A DNA stretch of 64,000 nt from contig LANB01000001.1 in NCBI GenBank assembly GCA_000964245.1, forward strand, positions 723,501 to 787,500, given 5' to 3'. The notes beneath the pieces are model-generated. The model did not search any database. It was not told where the DNA came from and was given only the letters and a program-made list of their open reading frames with translations. Shown here piece after piece: positions 9,203-18,794 of the stretch. The DNA comes from Cellvibrionaceae bacterium 1162T.S.0a.05 (GTDB lineage: Bacteria > Pseudomonadota > Gammaproteobacteria > Pseudomonadales > Cellvibrionaceae). A program made the translations under genes and the position numbers. Each line of letters opens with the position of its first letter. Positions within the stretch are counted from its first letter, which is position 1.

Positions 9203-9474
9203 TTCTACTCTCCATTCAAATGTGCGTTGAATTATTGATACAACGGAATAACGAGTTATCACAAAACCATCACATCGCGCTGTTACGTGTTTGTTTTGCT
9301 ATCGCCTTCACAAAACCCGCCCCGCTACCAAAAACAACGTAAAAGAAACGAAAAAATCAGTTTGCTCCGCCAGACTCCCACATTCTAAACCCCGTAATAA
9401 ACGCCACAAAATATCCAGGCCCTTGATCGCTAGACCAACTCTTCCCTGTCCCATTTGGTCACAGGCAAAAAAAA

Positions 9475-9503
9475 GCCAGCACTGCTATGTGCTGGCTTTT
9501 TTT
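9475..9503. terminator. Bidirectional intrinsic terminator of greA
   Basis: GCCAGCAC (9475-9482), loop TGCTAT, GTGCTGGC (9489-9496), flanked by eight A's on the left and seven T's on the right. On the minus strand it ends the carAB-greA transcript 53 bp after the greA stop. The rest of the gap 9203-9555 shows no gene; it holds the promoter region of the secreted-protein gene. Confidence 0.9.
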
Positions 9504-9555
9504 GTTGTGATTTATTTAAAAAGTTGGTTACTGTTTCTATATACTTAAAAAATAT

Positions 9556-10032
9556 TTACAAATGTCTCACCGAATCAATTTCGTATTCAATCTCACCGCT
9601 CGGCGCATTGACCACGGCAACATCGCCCACTTCCTTGCCAATCAAAGCACGCGCAATCGGCGACGTCACAGCAATTTTATTGGCTTTGATATCGGCCTCG
9701 TCTTCACCCACAATTTTATACGTAATTTCGGCATCGGTATCACAATTAATCACTGTGACGGTCACACCAAAAATAACCTTGCCCGTTTCCGGCATACTTT
9801 TCACATCGATCACTTGCGCATGCGAAAGCTTGCCTTCAATTTCCTGAATACGCCCTTCGCAAAAACTTTGTTGTTCACGCGCCGCATGATATTCCGCATT
9901 TTCTTTTAAGTCGCCGTGCTCACGCGCTTCGGCAATCGCTTGCACAATGCGCGGGCGCTCAACTTTTTTAAGCTGATCCAACTCTGAACGCAGGGCTTTT
10001 TCACCTTCAACTGTCATGGGATATTTCGTCAT
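9556..10032 (-). CDS. greA: Transcription elongation factor GreA
   Basis: Stimulates transcript cleavage by backtracked RNA polymerase through its coiled-coil tip inserted in the secondary channel. The 158 residues match the family. The N-terminal coiled coil (about 1-75) contains [20 protein letters not shown] with the tip acidic residues (D and E of GDLKENAEY), and the C-terminal FKBP-like domain ends [20 protein letters not shown]. The start codon overlaps the carB stop (10032), so it is translationally coupled to carB. A second, partial copy of its last codons lies at 8527-8571. Confidence 0.97.
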   Translation of the reverse strand: MTKYPMTVEGEKALRSELDQLKKVERPRIVQAIAEAREHGDLKENAEYHAAREQQSFCEGRIQEIEGKLSHAQVIDVKSMPETGKVIFGVTVTVINCDTDAEITYKIVGEDEADIKANKIAVTSPIARALIGKEVGDVAVVNAPSGEIEYEIDSVRHL

Positions 10033-13000
10033 TATTTACCCACCCTTTCATGTAATTCCTGTAAACGTCGTACTTCCTGTTCCTTACCGAAACGTAAAGC
10101 CATACATACCGCATGTCCTGCAGCCAATGTCGTGGTGTAGTACACGTGATGATTCTCTGCACTACGACGAATAGAGGCCGAATCCTTGATCGCTTTTTTA
10201 CCTTCGGTTGTGTTGATAATCATTTGAATTTCACCATTTTTGATCATGTCCACAATATGAGGGCGACCTTCGCCAACCTTGTTTACAATCTCAATTTCAA
10301 CACCGGCTTCTTGCACGGCGTTGGCAGTCCCTCGGGTTGCAACAAGGGCGAATCCCAGATCCACCAACTCCTTGGCAACGACTTTAATACCTTCCTTGTC
10401 AAAATCACGTACAGAAATAAATGCCTTGCCACTCGCAGGAATAGCCGACCCCGCGCCGTTTTGTGCTTTTGCATAGGCTTCGGCAAAGGTATCCCCCACT
10501 CCCATGACTTCACCGGTAGATTTCATTTCCGGCCCCAAAATCGGGTCAACCGCCGGGAATTTGTTAAATGGGAAGACCGCTTCTTTTACGCTGTAATAAT
10601 CGGGAATAATTTCTTCGGTAAAACCCTGCTCATCCAACGAAATACCCGCCTGGCAAAGCGCCGCAACTTTTGCGAGCGACACGCCAATACACTTCGACAC
10701 AAAAGGTACAGTTCGCGATCCACGTGGATTGACTTCAATCACGTAAATTTGGCCATCCTGATAGGCCAATTGCACATTCATTAAACCGACTACGCCCAAC
10801 TCCTTCGCCATCTTACGCACTTGCTCGCGCATATCATCCTGCACATCTTCCGGCAGGGAATACGGCGGTAGTGAACAGGCCGAGTCACCGGAGTGAACGC
10901 CGCATTGTTCAATATGCTGCATGATCGCACCAATCACAACGCGCTTGCCATCCGATACCGCATCGATATCGACTTCAATAGCATTATTCAAAAAGTGATC
11001 GAGGAGTACCGGCGCATCTTCCGAAGCTTGCACCGCTTCGCGCATGTAATTGCTCAGTTCATTTTGCGTGTAAACAATTTCCATTGCACGGCCGCCCAAT
11101 ACATAAGAGGGCCTGACTACAAGCGGATAACCCACTTCATCGGCAACTTTCAACGCTTCTTCGGTTGAGCGTGCAATGGCATTCGGCGGCTGTAACAACC
11201 CTAAACGTTGAATCATTTGCTGGAAACGCTCGCGATCTTCTGCGCGATCAATCGCTTCCGGGCTCGTCCCAATAATGGGCACGCCCTCTGATTCAAGAGC
11301 CTTTGCCAATTTTAGCGGGGTTTGTCCACCAAACTGCACAATCACACCTTTGGGCTTTTCCTTGTGAACAATTTCCAACACGTCTTCCAGGGTTACCGGC
11401 TCGAAATACAAGCGGTCGGAAGTATCGTAGTCAGTGGAAACGGTTTCCGGGTTACAGTTAACCATAATGGTTTCAAAACCATTCTCACGCGCTGCCAGAG
11501 CGGCATGCACACAACAATAATCAAACTCAATGCCCTGACCAATTCGGTTTGGGCCTCCGCCCAACACCATAATTTTGTCACGTCCACTCGGTTGCGCTTC
11601 ACACTCTTCTTCGTAGGTGGAATACATGTAGGCTGTTGAAGTCGCGAATTCTGCTGCGCAGGTATCAACCCGTTTGTAGACCGGGTGAATGTCCAATTTG
11701 TGGCGATAATCGCGCACTGTTTTTTCACTGACTGCTAACAACTTACCCAAACGCTTATCAGAAAACCCCTTGCGTTTGAGTCCGTACATGGTTTCCGCAG
11801 TAATGTCCGTTAAGGGCAAGGCCTTGAGCGCTTCTTCGGTATCAACAATGTCCTTGATTTGCGCAAGGAACCAGAGGTCAATCTTTGAACGCTCAAACAC
11901 TTCTTCAAGGTCCAGGCCAAAACGGAAAGCGTCGGCAACATACCAAATGCGCTCCGCACCCGGCGTTGCGAGATCGCGACGGATTTTTGAGATGGCCTCG
12001 TCCGATTTGAAATCCACCTTCTGCTCAAAACCGGCTGAGCCCACTTCCAAACCACGTAAGGCTTTTTGCACACTTTCCTGAAAGGTACGGCCTATTGCCA
12101 TTACTTCACCCACCGATTTCATCTGTGTGGTCAAGCGAGCATCGGCGTCACCAAATTTCTCAAAAGTAAAACGCGGAATTTTTGTGACGACATAGTCGAT
12201 GGACGGCTCAAAGGAAGCCGGTGTGGCACCGCCCGTAATTTCATTTTGTAATTCATCGAGGGTGTAACCCACCGCCAATTTTGCAGCCACTTTCGCTATA
12301 GGAAATCCCGTTGCTTTCGACGCAAGGGCTGAAGAACGTGACACGCGCGGATTCATTTCAATTACCACAAGGCGACCGTCTTCCGGGTTCACTGCAAATT
12401 GCACATTGGAACCACCGGTTTCCACACCAATCTCACGCAAAACCGCGATTGATGCATTACGCATAATTTGCATTTCTTTATCGGTCAGCGTCTGCGCAGG
12501 CGCAACAGTGATGGAATCTCCAGTATGCACCCCCATCGGGTCGAAGTTTTCAATCGAACAAATAATGATGCAGTTATCGTTTTTATCGCGCACCACTTCC
12601 ATTTCGTATTCTTTCCAACCGAGAAGTGATTCGTCGATCAACAATTCGTTGGTGGGCGATAAATCGAGGCCACGCAAACAAATTTCTTCAAACTCTTCCC
12701 AGTTGTAAGCGATACCACCACCTGAGCCACCCATGGTGAAAGAGGGGCGAATGATGCAGGGGAAACCAAATTCCTTGGGCACTTCCATCGCTTCTTCGAT
12801 ACTGTGAACGATGTGTGCGCGCGCGCATTCGAGGCCGATATTTTTCATGGCCTTATCAAAGCGATCGCGATCTTCTGCTTTATCGATGGCATCCTGCGTT
12901 GCACCGATCAATTCAACATTGTATTTATCCAGTACACCGTGTTTGTGTAACTCGAGAGCACAGTTCAGAGCCGTTTGGCCGCCCATTGTTGGCAGGACTG

Positions 13001-13253
13001 CGTTGGGCCTTTCTTTGGCGATAATTTTCTCAACTGTTTGCCAGGTAATGGGCTCGATGTAGGTGGCATCGGCCATTGAGGGGTCGGTCATAATGGTCGC
13101 CGGGTTGGAGTTCACCAAAATAACGCGATAGCCTTCTTCACGCAGTGCTTTACACGCTTGTGCACCGGAGTAATCAAACTCACAGGCTTGGCCGATTACA
13201 ATAGGACCGGCACCAATAATTAAAATACTTTCTATGTCGGTTCTTTTTGGCAT
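10032..13253 (-). CDS. carB: Carbamoyl-phosphate synthase large subunit
   Basis: Makes carbamoyl phosphate from bicarbonate, ammonia (channelled from CarA) and two ATP, feeding arginine and pyrimidine synthesis. The 1073 residues equal the E. coli length. Seen: N-terminal carboxyphosphate ATP-grasp half ([41 protein letters not shown]), an oligomerisation region, the carbamate ATP-grasp half ([37 protein letters not shown]) and a C-terminal MGS-like allosteric domain (about 940-1073). Its start overlaps the carA stop by one base and its end overlaps the greA start, so carA-carB-greA is a tightly coupled operon. Confidence 0.99.
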   Translation of the reverse strand: MPKRTDIESILIIGAGPIVIGQACEFDYSGAQACKALREEGYRVILVNSNPATIMTDPSMADATYIEPITWQTVEKIIAKERPNAVLPTMGGQTALNCALELHKHGVLDKYNVELIGATQDAIDKAEDRDRFDKAMKNIGLECARAHIVHSIEEAMEVPKEFGFPCIIRPSFTMGGSGGGIAYNWEEFEEICLRGLDLSPTNELLIDESLLGWKEYEMEVVRDKNDNCIIICSIENFDPMGVHTGDSITVAPAQTLTDKEMQIMRNASIAVLREIGVETGGSNVQFAVNPEDGRLVVIEMNPRVSRSSALASKATGFPIAKVAAKLAVGYTLDELQNEITGGATPASFEPSIDYVVTKIPRFTFEKFGDADARLTTQMKSVGEVMAIGRTFQESVQKALRGLEVGSAGFEQKVDFKSDEAISKIRRDLATPGAERIWYVADAFRFGLDLEEVFERSKIDLWFLAQIKDIVDTEEALKALPLTDITAETMYGLKRKGFSDKRLGKLLAVSEKTVRDYRHKLDIHPVYKRVDTCAAEFATSTAYMYSTYEEECEAQPSGRDKIMVLGGGPNRIGQGIEFDYCCVHAALAARENGFETIMVNCNPETVSTDYDTSDRLYFEPVTLEDVLEIVHKEKPKGVIVQFGGQTPLKLAKALESEGVPIIGTSPEAIDRAEDRERFQQMIQRLGLLQPPNAIARSTEEALKVADEVGYPLVVRPSYVLGGRAMEIVYTQNELSNYMREAVQASEDAPVLLDHFLNNAIEVDIDAVSDGKRVVIGAIMQHIEQCGVHSGDSACSLPPYSLPEDVQDDMREQVRKMAKELGVVGLMNVQLAYQDGQIYVIEVNPRGSRTVPFVSKCIGVSLAKVAALCQAGISLDEQGFTEEIIPDYYSVKEAVFPFNKFPAVDPILGPEMKSTGEVMGVGDTFAEAYAKAQNGAGSAIPASGKAFISVRDFDKEGIKVVAKELVDLGFALVATRGTANAVQEAGVEIEIVNKVGEGRPHIVDMIKNGEIQMIINTTEGKKAIKDSASIRRSAENHHVYYTTTLAAGHAVCMALRFGKEQEVRRLQELHERVGK

Positions 13254-14410
13254 TACTTGCGGCCTTCCATCAATTCAATAAAGTGATCAAATAATTCTGC
13301 AGCGTCGTGCGGACCGGGACTGGCTTCGGGGTGCCCCTGAAAACTGAACGCAGGCTTGTCCTTGCGATGAATACCTTGCAGGGAGCCATCAAACAGCGAT
13401 TTGTGCGTTGCTTCCAGGCAAGCGGGCAGGGTCGTTTCATCTGCGGCAAAACCGTGGTTCTGACTGGTAATCATCACACGACCGTCTTTCAGGTTTTGTA
13501 CCGGGTGGTTGCCACCGTGGTGGCCGAATTTCATTTTTACCGTTTGTGCGCCGCTTGCCAAAGCCAATAATTGGTGGCCCAAACAGATACCAAAAATAGG
13601 AATGTTCGTTTCCAAACATTGCTTAATTGCAGCAATCGCATAGTCGCAGGGCTCGGGGTCACCAGGGCCATTGGAAAGAAAAATGCCATCCGGGTTCATC
13701 GCGAGCACGTCGTCTGCCGGCGTTTGCGCGGGCACAACGGTGACATCGCAATCCCGATCAGTCAGCATACGCAGAATATTGCGCTTAACGCCGTAGTCAT
13801 AAGCCACGACCTTGTACTTTCCGCCCTGCTTTTCACTGTGACCTTCACCCAATTGCCAGGTGGTGCTGTTCCACTGATACGTTTCCGTGGTACTGACGAC
13901 TTTCGCCAGATCCATACCTTGCAAGCCGGGGAAATCGCGCGCTTCCTGTAGAGCAAATTCTTCATCAACAGTACCCGCCATAATGCAGCCATTTTGCGCA
14001 CCTTTGTCGCGCAGAATTCGGGTCAAGCGACGTGTGTCGATATCGGCAATGCCGACAATATTTTTTTCTTTCAGGTATTCATCGAGTGATTTTTGCTTGC
14101 GGAAATTGCTGGCTACTAAAGGAAGGTCACGAATCACCAGGCCGGCTGAATAAATCGTGCCACACTCTTCGTCTTCCTCATTGACCCCTGTATTGCCAAT
14201 ATGCGGATAAGTCAGCGTGACGATTTGGCGCGCGTAAGAGGGGTCGGTGAGTATTTCCTGATACCCGGTAATGGCTGTGTTAAAAACCACTTCACCGACC
14301 GCACTCCCTTCTGCACCAATCGATTTACCTCGAAAAACGCTGCCATCCGCCAGCACCAATATTGCCGGGCGCTGGGCCCCGTTTCTCAATTGTCCCGTGG
14401 TCAATGCCAA
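13253..14410 (-). CDS. carA: Carbamoyl-phosphate synthase small subunit (glutaminase)
   Basis: Glutamine amidotransferase subunit that delivers ammonia to CarB. The 385 residues match the family (about 380). The N-terminal CPSase domain ([37 protein letters not shown]) is followed by a class I glutaminase domain with [12 protein letters not shown], nucleophile Cys276 in [11 protein letters not shown] and the His-Glu pair in [13 protein letters not shown]. The ATG at 14410 gives the common MALT... start. dapB, its usual upstream neighbour, is about 36 kb away here. A hairpin with a T-run on the carA strand lies about 160 bp upstream and might attenuate transcription. Confidence 0.98.
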   Translation of the reverse strand: MALTTGQLRNGAQRPAILVLADGSVFRGKSIGAEGSAVGEVVFNTAITGYQEILTDPSYARQIVTLTYPHIGNTGVNEEDEECGTIYSAGLVIRDLPLVASNFRKQKSLDEYLKEKNIVGIADIDTRRLTRILRDKGAQNGCIMAGTVDEEFALQEARDFPGLQGMDLAKVVSTTETYQWNSTTWQLGEGHSEKQGGKYKVVAYDYGVKRNILRMLTDRDCDVTVVPAQTPADDVLAMNPDGIFLSNGPGDPEPCDYAIAAIKQCLETNIPIFGICLGHQLLALASGAQTVKMKFGHHGGNHPVQNLKDGRVMITSQNHGFAADETTLPACLEATHKSLFDGSLQGIHRKDKPAFSFQGHPEASPGPHDAAELFDHFIELMEGRK

Positions 14411-14564
14411 CCCTCCACTCTTACTTTACTCATGCCATTCTCTTTTTTTGATACGACTTTTTAGTGTCACAATACCTTGCTGCATCAAAGCTTCAGGCCG
14501 TACGAAGCATCCGCACATAACGTACGGGATGAACGTAGGGGACGGGCTTTCCGTTTGATGCTTG

Positions 14565-14600
14565 TAAAAAAGCGAGATGAGTGGGACTCACCTCGCTTTT
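14565..14600. terminator. Terminator-like hairpin upstream of carA
   Basis: AGCGAGATGAGT (14571-14582) pairs with ACTCACCTCGCT (14586-14597) with one A-C mismatch, with A's on the left and TTTT on the right. It is well formed in both directions, yet no annotated gene ends here: carA starts at 14410 on the minus strand and the next plus-strand gene begins at 14950. Read on the minus strand it sits in the likely carA leader. It could be a relic terminator or an attenuator. Confidence 0.65.
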
Positions 14601-14949
14601 ATAAATCTAGAAACCCAAACTTTTACAGTTAAATCAACTAGTTACAGCTGCTTTTTATACCAGCCATTAAGATTTTCCCTGCTTCAGTGGGTCTGGCGGC
14701 ACGCGCCTGATCTGAGGCGCAATTGTACGTGAACTGTAATGAAATTGTCCACGTTGAAATCGTTCATACTCCATTAAGTGTTATTCGAGGTATGATGCCG
14801 GTCCATATGGAAGCCGGATGTATTTCCTTTGGGCAAGAATGAGGGAACGCCAGTCCACTGCTTACAAGTAGACGATCGGCACGCTTTCATAGACCGAAGA
14901 AATTCAAGCTCTGGCCTTTATAAAAAACGGAGACCTTATTGGGGGCAAT
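14601..14949. other. Gap between carA leader and the secreted-protein gene
   Basis: No gene was recognised. The stretch holds a small hairpin GCGCCT/AGGCGC (14703-14720) without a T-run, a TATGAT at 14791-14796 lacking a convincing -35 partner, and the leader of the gene at 14950. The divergent promoters of carA and of that gene presumably lie here. Confidence 0.4.
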
Positions 14950-15528
14950 ATGAAAAAAATTATCTTTTACACCACATTCATTCTTTCCTTAGCCAGCTTT
15001 GCAGTCAACGCAGATGAAGTGCAGGATGCGATCAATCAAGCATCCAGCCTGTACAAAAGTGGCCAAACCCAACAAGCCGTAACCCAACTCGAATATGCCG
15101 CGCAGTTGATTCGAGAACAACGAGGAAATGATCTCGCGAAATTTTTGCCACAACCTTTGAGCGGCTGGCAAGCCGACGAAGTGGAATCAGAAGCTGCGGG
15201 CGCAGCCATGTTTGGTGGCGGCATTATGGTTTCGCGCCATTATTACAATGACGAAAAAGATGTGAATATCACAATCGCTGCAGACTCGCCGATGATTCAG
15301 ACAGTAATGATGATGATTTCCAACCCCATGATGTTTCAAGGCAGTGGGGCCAAAATGAAGATGGTCAAAGGCCACCAGGTTATCTATAACGACGATGGCG
15401 CAATGACTGTCATCAACAATCGCTTTTTAATTCAGGTCGAATCCCCTTCACAAGAGCAGATTATGGATTCCGATGTTGTGGCTTTTGTTAATGCGATTGA
15501 TTTTGCTGGAATTGCAAATTACAAATAA
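14950..15528 (+). CDS. Secreted protein of unknown function
   Basis: A 192-residue protein with a clear signal peptide (MKKIIFYTTFILSLASFAVNA, cleavage before DEVQ). The N-terminal mature region is helical and resembles a TPR-type pair (VQDAINQASSLYKSGQTQQAVTQLEYAAQLI). The rest is an alpha/beta domain with a Met-rich patch (MIQTVMMMISNPMMF) and the phrase LSGWQADEV. I do not recognise the family with confidence. It converges on the iorB gene with a shared terminator, so it is not in the same operon. It is periplasmic by its signal peptide; the function is unknown. Confidence 0.75.
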   Translation: MKKIIFYTTFILSLASFAVNADEVQDAINQASSLYKSGQTQQAVTQLEYAAQLIREQRGNDLAKFLPQPLSGWQADEVESEAAGAAMFGGGIMVSRHYYNDEKDVNITIAADSPMIQTVMMMISNPMMFQGSGAKMKMVKGHQVIYNDDGAMTVINNRFLIQVESPSQEQIMDSDVVAFVNAIDFAGIANYK

Positions 15529-15550
15529 GAGCCTGTAAAAACATTCAATA

Positions 15551-15580
15551 AAAAATGCCAGCTACTTGCTGGCATTTTTT
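15551..15580. terminator. Bidirectional intrinsic terminator
   Basis: TGCCAGC (15556-15562), loop TACTT, GCTGGCA (15568-15574), flanked by five A's and six T's. It separates the plus-strand secreted-protein gene from the convergent iorAB operon. Confidence 0.9.
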
Positions 15581-15623
15581 CTTTTGTCTTTTTACTTTCT
15601 GCTTTTTACTTTCTATTTTCTGT

Positions 15624-17912
15624 TCAGGCGATCGTCAGCGTTTTATTCACCGGCAATTCGCGAATACGAATGCCCGACGCATGAAAAATGGCATTTACGA
15701 TACTGGGCACTATAGGCGGTAAACCTGGTTCACCCACTCCCCCTGGTGCTTCCTGAGAATCCACCATGTGCACATTGAGTTCCGGTACTTCATTAATACG
15801 CGACACAACATAATCGTGGAAGTTACCTTGTTCCACCGCACCGTCTTTTACCGTTATTTCGGATTTCAATGCAATAGATAACCCCATAATCATTGCGCCT
15901 TCCATTTGGGATTTGACACGGTCAGGTGTAACCACAACGCCGCAATCAATGGCAGTGTGCATTTCCAGTACTTCTACCTTGTTATCGACAACACGCACCT
16001 TGGTTGCTGCAGCCGCATAGGAGTTAAAGCTGGTCGCATAGCTAATACCCCAACCTTCGTTATCGGCCGTTTTTTCATTCACGCCTGCTTGTTCGCACAA
16101 ATAATTGATTGTGTTTTTCATGCGTGCCGTGCTCAGTGCATGCGCCTCATCGTTATTGCCGTAGTTATTCCAACCTTCGAAGCCCTGTGTTGTCGGATCG
16201 ATAACACGGTCTTCGCCGAGCAGGTTCAACCACATTTGCTGTGTACTGATTCCGGATTTTGCTGCAAGCTCATCCACAAAACAGCCCATCGCGTAGGCGT
16301 TGTGAATATTGTGCACGGCGCGTAGCCATCCAATACGCAGATGCGTCGGCGTTTTGGCCGCTTCGCAACTCAGATTTTTTAAATCAAAGGGATTGTCGGC
16401 AAAACTTTGCGACATCGCGCCAGTGTCTGGCGCTTCCGATGCGGGGTTAAACATCCAGGCAATTTGTGGGTGCGACACGCGTTGAATCCAGTTGTCGGCC
16501 TTGCCGCCATCGGACACTTCAGCCTTGTAGTAATTGGCCGCCGTGGCGTGATAGAAACCGTGCTTCACATCATCTTCGCGTGTCCAAACGACTTTCACGG
16601 GTTTACCCGTTGCCTTGGCAAGTTCCACCGCTTCAATGGTGAAGTCATTTTTGCCTTTACGGCCAAATGCCCCGCCCATTAGCGTCGTATTGAGTTCCAC
16701 TTTATCCGCATCAGCCTCGGGCTCTAAACCCAGTTCCTCCAGCACCATGCGCTTACCCCACTGCGGTGTTTGCGTACCCGTCCAGACGACCCACTTGTCG
16801 CCTTCCTGGTAAGCAGTTGCCGCAGGTGTTTCCATACTCATGTGATGGTGATAGGGCATAAAGTAGGTGGCTTCAACGGTTTTATTGGGATCATATTCAT
16901 GCGCGTAGACATCGCCAGCGGACCGCGCCACGCTACCTTTTTTACTCACATTTGCCATCAAGTCTTTTTTATAAGCCTCAGTGTTGTGCGCAGCATTGGC
17001 ACCGTGATCCCATTCAATTTTTAATTTTTGGCGCGCCTGATGTGCGGCCCAGGTATTGGTAGCGAGAACCGCTACGCCTCCTGAGGGCCAAACGTTCATT
17101 GGCAAGCTGCGCTCTCTCAGCTGAATCACATCGACTACACCGGCGACTTTTTTCGCTTCAGTCGCATCAAAGGATTTCACTTTCCCCATGATGACGGGCG
17201 GACGCTCAATACTCGCAATCAACATGCCGGGTACTTGAATATCCTGCGCATAGGTCGCGGTGCCCTGCACGATCTTTTCCTGGCCGAGTAATTTCACATC
17301 CTTGCCGATAATTTTAAAATCCTTTTTGTCTTTCAATTCAAGACTGTCCAGATCGGGAACCGGCAGCTGCGAAGCATCTTCCGCGAGTTCGCCAAAACCG
17401 AACTTTTCATTTGTTCCCACTTTAACGATACTGTGGTTTTCAGCTTTTACTGCAGATTTGTCGACGCCCCAACGATTGGCTGCGGCTTGCTCAAGCATAT
17501 CTTTGGCAAGCGCTCCCATTTTGCGGGTGTAGTCGTAGAAGTTGCGAATCGAGCCGGAACCGCCGGTACTTTGATGGCCATATTTCGGGTCACCTTTTGC
17601 GAGGGTCACGCTGACTTTCGACCAATCTGCTTCCAATTCATCGGCAATCATTTGTGGAACCGAGGTTAAAATGCCCTGCCCCATTTCCATGCGATGACAA
17701 ATAATATTGACCGCGCCGTCAGAGGCGATGCTGACAAAGTAGCCGAGCTCGCTGATGACATTTTTTGCGGCGGCTTTAGCAACGTCGGCCGCGCCACTTT
17801 CAACGGCTTTTTCGGAACAGCCCGGCAGTGCGCCACCCAAAATAAAGGCGCCGCCCACCATGCCGGTGCTTTTCAGAAATTGTCTTCTGCTAACAATATT
17901 GACCTGGGACAT
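15624..17912 (-). CDS. Molybdopterin-binding aldehyde/isoquinoline oxidoreductase large subunit (IorB type)
   Basis: Catalytic subunit of a xanthine-dehydrogenase-family hydroxylase that binds molybdenum cofactor. The 762 residues begin with a Tat signal carrying the twin-Arg motif (SRRQFLKSTGMVGGAFILGG) that ends in a lipobox-like LPGC, so export across the inner membrane as a folded, possibly lipidated enzyme is likely. Cofactor-binding motifs seen include QSTGGSGSIRNFY, NTTLMGGAFGRKGKNDF and, near the end, EAPGGVGEPGLPPIVPSIVNA, which carries the family's catalytic Glu (GEPG). Its start overlaps the stop of the small [2Fe-2S] subunit. The substrate cannot be told from sequence; aldehydes or N-heterocycles are typical. 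No cytochrome or XdhC-like maturation gene is adjacent. Confidence 0.9.
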   Translation of the reverse strand: MSQVNIVSRRQFLKSTGMVGGAFILGGALPGCSEKAVESGAADVAKAAAKNVISELGYFVSIASDGAVNIICHRMEMGQGILTSVPQMIADELEADWSKVSVTLAKGDPKYGHQSTGGSGSIRNFYDYTRKMGALAKDMLEQAAANRWGVDKSAVKAENHSIVKVGTNEKFGFGELAEDASQLPVPDLDSLELKDKKDFKIIGKDVKLLGQEKIVQGTATYAQDIQVPGMLIASIERPPVIMGKVKSFDATEAKKVAGVVDVIQLRERSLPMNVWPSGGVAVLATNTWAAHQARQKLKIEWDHGANAAHNTEAYKKDLMANVSKKGSVARSAGDVYAHEYDPNKTVEATYFMPYHHHMSMETPAATAYQEGDKWVVWTGTQTPQWGKRMVLEELGLEPEADADKVELNTTLMGGAFGRKGKNDFTIEAVELAKATGKPVKVVWTREDDVKHGFYHATAANYYKAEVSDGGKADNWIQRVSHPQIAWMFNPASEAPDTGAMSQSFADNPFDLKNLSCEAAKTPTHLRIGWLRAVHNIHNAYAMGCFVDELAAKSGISTQQMWLNLLGEDRVIDPTTQGFEGWNNYGNNDEAHALSTARMKNTINYLCEQAGVNEKTADNEGWGISYATSFNSYAAAATKVRVVDNKVEVLEMHTAIDCGVVVTPDRVKSQMEGAMIMGLSIALKSEITVKDGAVEQGNFHDYVVSRINEVPELNVHMVDSQEAPGGVGEPGLPPIVPSIVNAIFHASGIRIRELPVNKTLTIA

Positions 17913-18379
17913 TATTTCACCTCCTGCATTTGCACGGCGGCTTGCTGAATGGCCTTTTTGATTCGAGGGTAAGTACCGCAGCGGCAGATGTTGCCTTGCA
18001 TATAAGTTTCGATGTCCGCTTCACTGGGTGAGGCATTTTCTGCGAGAAGCGCGACTGCACTCATAATTTGACCACTTTGGCAGTAACCGCATTGCGGTAC
18101 GTTGTTGTCGACCCAGGCTTGTTGCACGGGGTGCAGCTTTTCGCCGTCGGCCAGGCCTTCGATGGTGGTGATGCTTTTGTCGGCGATGGCGGAGACAGGG
18201 GTCAGGCAGGATCGGATCGGGGTGCCGTCAACGTGCACGGTGCAGGCGCCACATTGCCCTGCGCCGCATCCGAATTTTGTGCCGGTTTTTTGGGCGACGT
18301 CCCGAAGTACGTATAGCAGGGGCATGTTGGGGTCGACGTCGTATGAGACTTTTTCTTTATTGAGCGTGAAGGAAATCAT
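17912..18379 (-). CDS. [2Fe-2S] small subunit of the same oxidoreductase (IorA type)
   Basis: Electron-transfer subunit with two [2Fe-2S] clusters. The 155 residues match the family. The plant-ferredoxin-like first cluster is in FGCGAGQCGACTVHVDG with a fourth Cys in SCLTPV, and the second in QCGYCQSGQIM and NICRCGTYPRIKKAI. It has no signal peptide of its own, so it would be carried out with the Tat-targeted large subunit. Its stop overlaps the iorB start by one base. Palindromic element R1 lies 129 bp upstream of the start, between this gene and the end of nuoN. Confidence 0.94.
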   Translation of the reverse strand: MISFTLNKEKVSYDVDPNMPLLYVLRDVAQKTGTKFGCGAGQCGACTVHVDGTPIRSCLTPVSAIADKSITTIEGLADGEKLHPVQQAWVDNNVPQCGYCQSGQIMSAVALLAENASPSEADIETYMQGNICRCGTYPRIKKAIQQAAVQMQEVK

Positions 18380-18508
18380 TTTAGGGCGCGCTCCTATTTA
18401 GCAAAATGAATGGTTGCAAGATATGTAGTGGGTAGATAAATCTTTCTCTTGATTTGTTGGTTGTATTTGGTTGTTTGTATTCTATGGTAATTGAACTGTG
18501 TCGCGTAA

Positions 18509-18623
18509 GATCGTCGATCACAAGGTGGTCATAAACGAAAACGCAGTGAATACATCCGTGTAGCTCCGACGCCGCGTCCCTGCGGCGACGGTTTCGTTTA
18601 TGACCACCTTGCACTCGACGATC
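18509..18623 (-). repeat. Palindromic element R1 (family of nine), upstream of iorA
   Basis: The outer stem has 9 bp (GATCGTCGA), a 3-nt internal loop (TCA/CAC), then 20 bp (CAAGGTGGTCATAAACGAAA and its complement). Inside are the conserved core (18541-18567, with AATACATCCGTGTAGCTCC) and an inner hairpin GCCGC/GCGGC with loop GTCCCT. On the minus strand, which is the strand of nuoN and iorA, the loops read ACGGA and AGGGA. The flank TCGCGTAA just left of it recurs at other copies. It is the only repeat in the 415-bp gap 18380-18794; nothing else was recognised there. Confidence 0.9.
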
Positions 18624-18794
18624 ATAGAAAGCGTCGCGTTGACAGTTCCCTATTCTTTTCGGCTTTATTCAATCTTGTTTTTGTTATCATTTTTTGTACG
18701 TCTGAACGTACGAATCAGATTCACACACAGGCGCAATTCTGACAGTGAATTCCGCAAGCATTATGTAAGTGGTTACCGTAAATTCAGGTGAAAT

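Noticed and set aside
10113-13062. Plus-strand open frames opposite carB
   Set aside because: Antisense shadows with no recognisable protein; carB is complete and full length on the other strand.
18381-18614. Open frames running through repeats R1, R4, R5 and R8 as small genes
   Set aside because: They arise from the palindromes and their GC-rich arms, differ between copies, and lack ribosome sites and protein-like composition.
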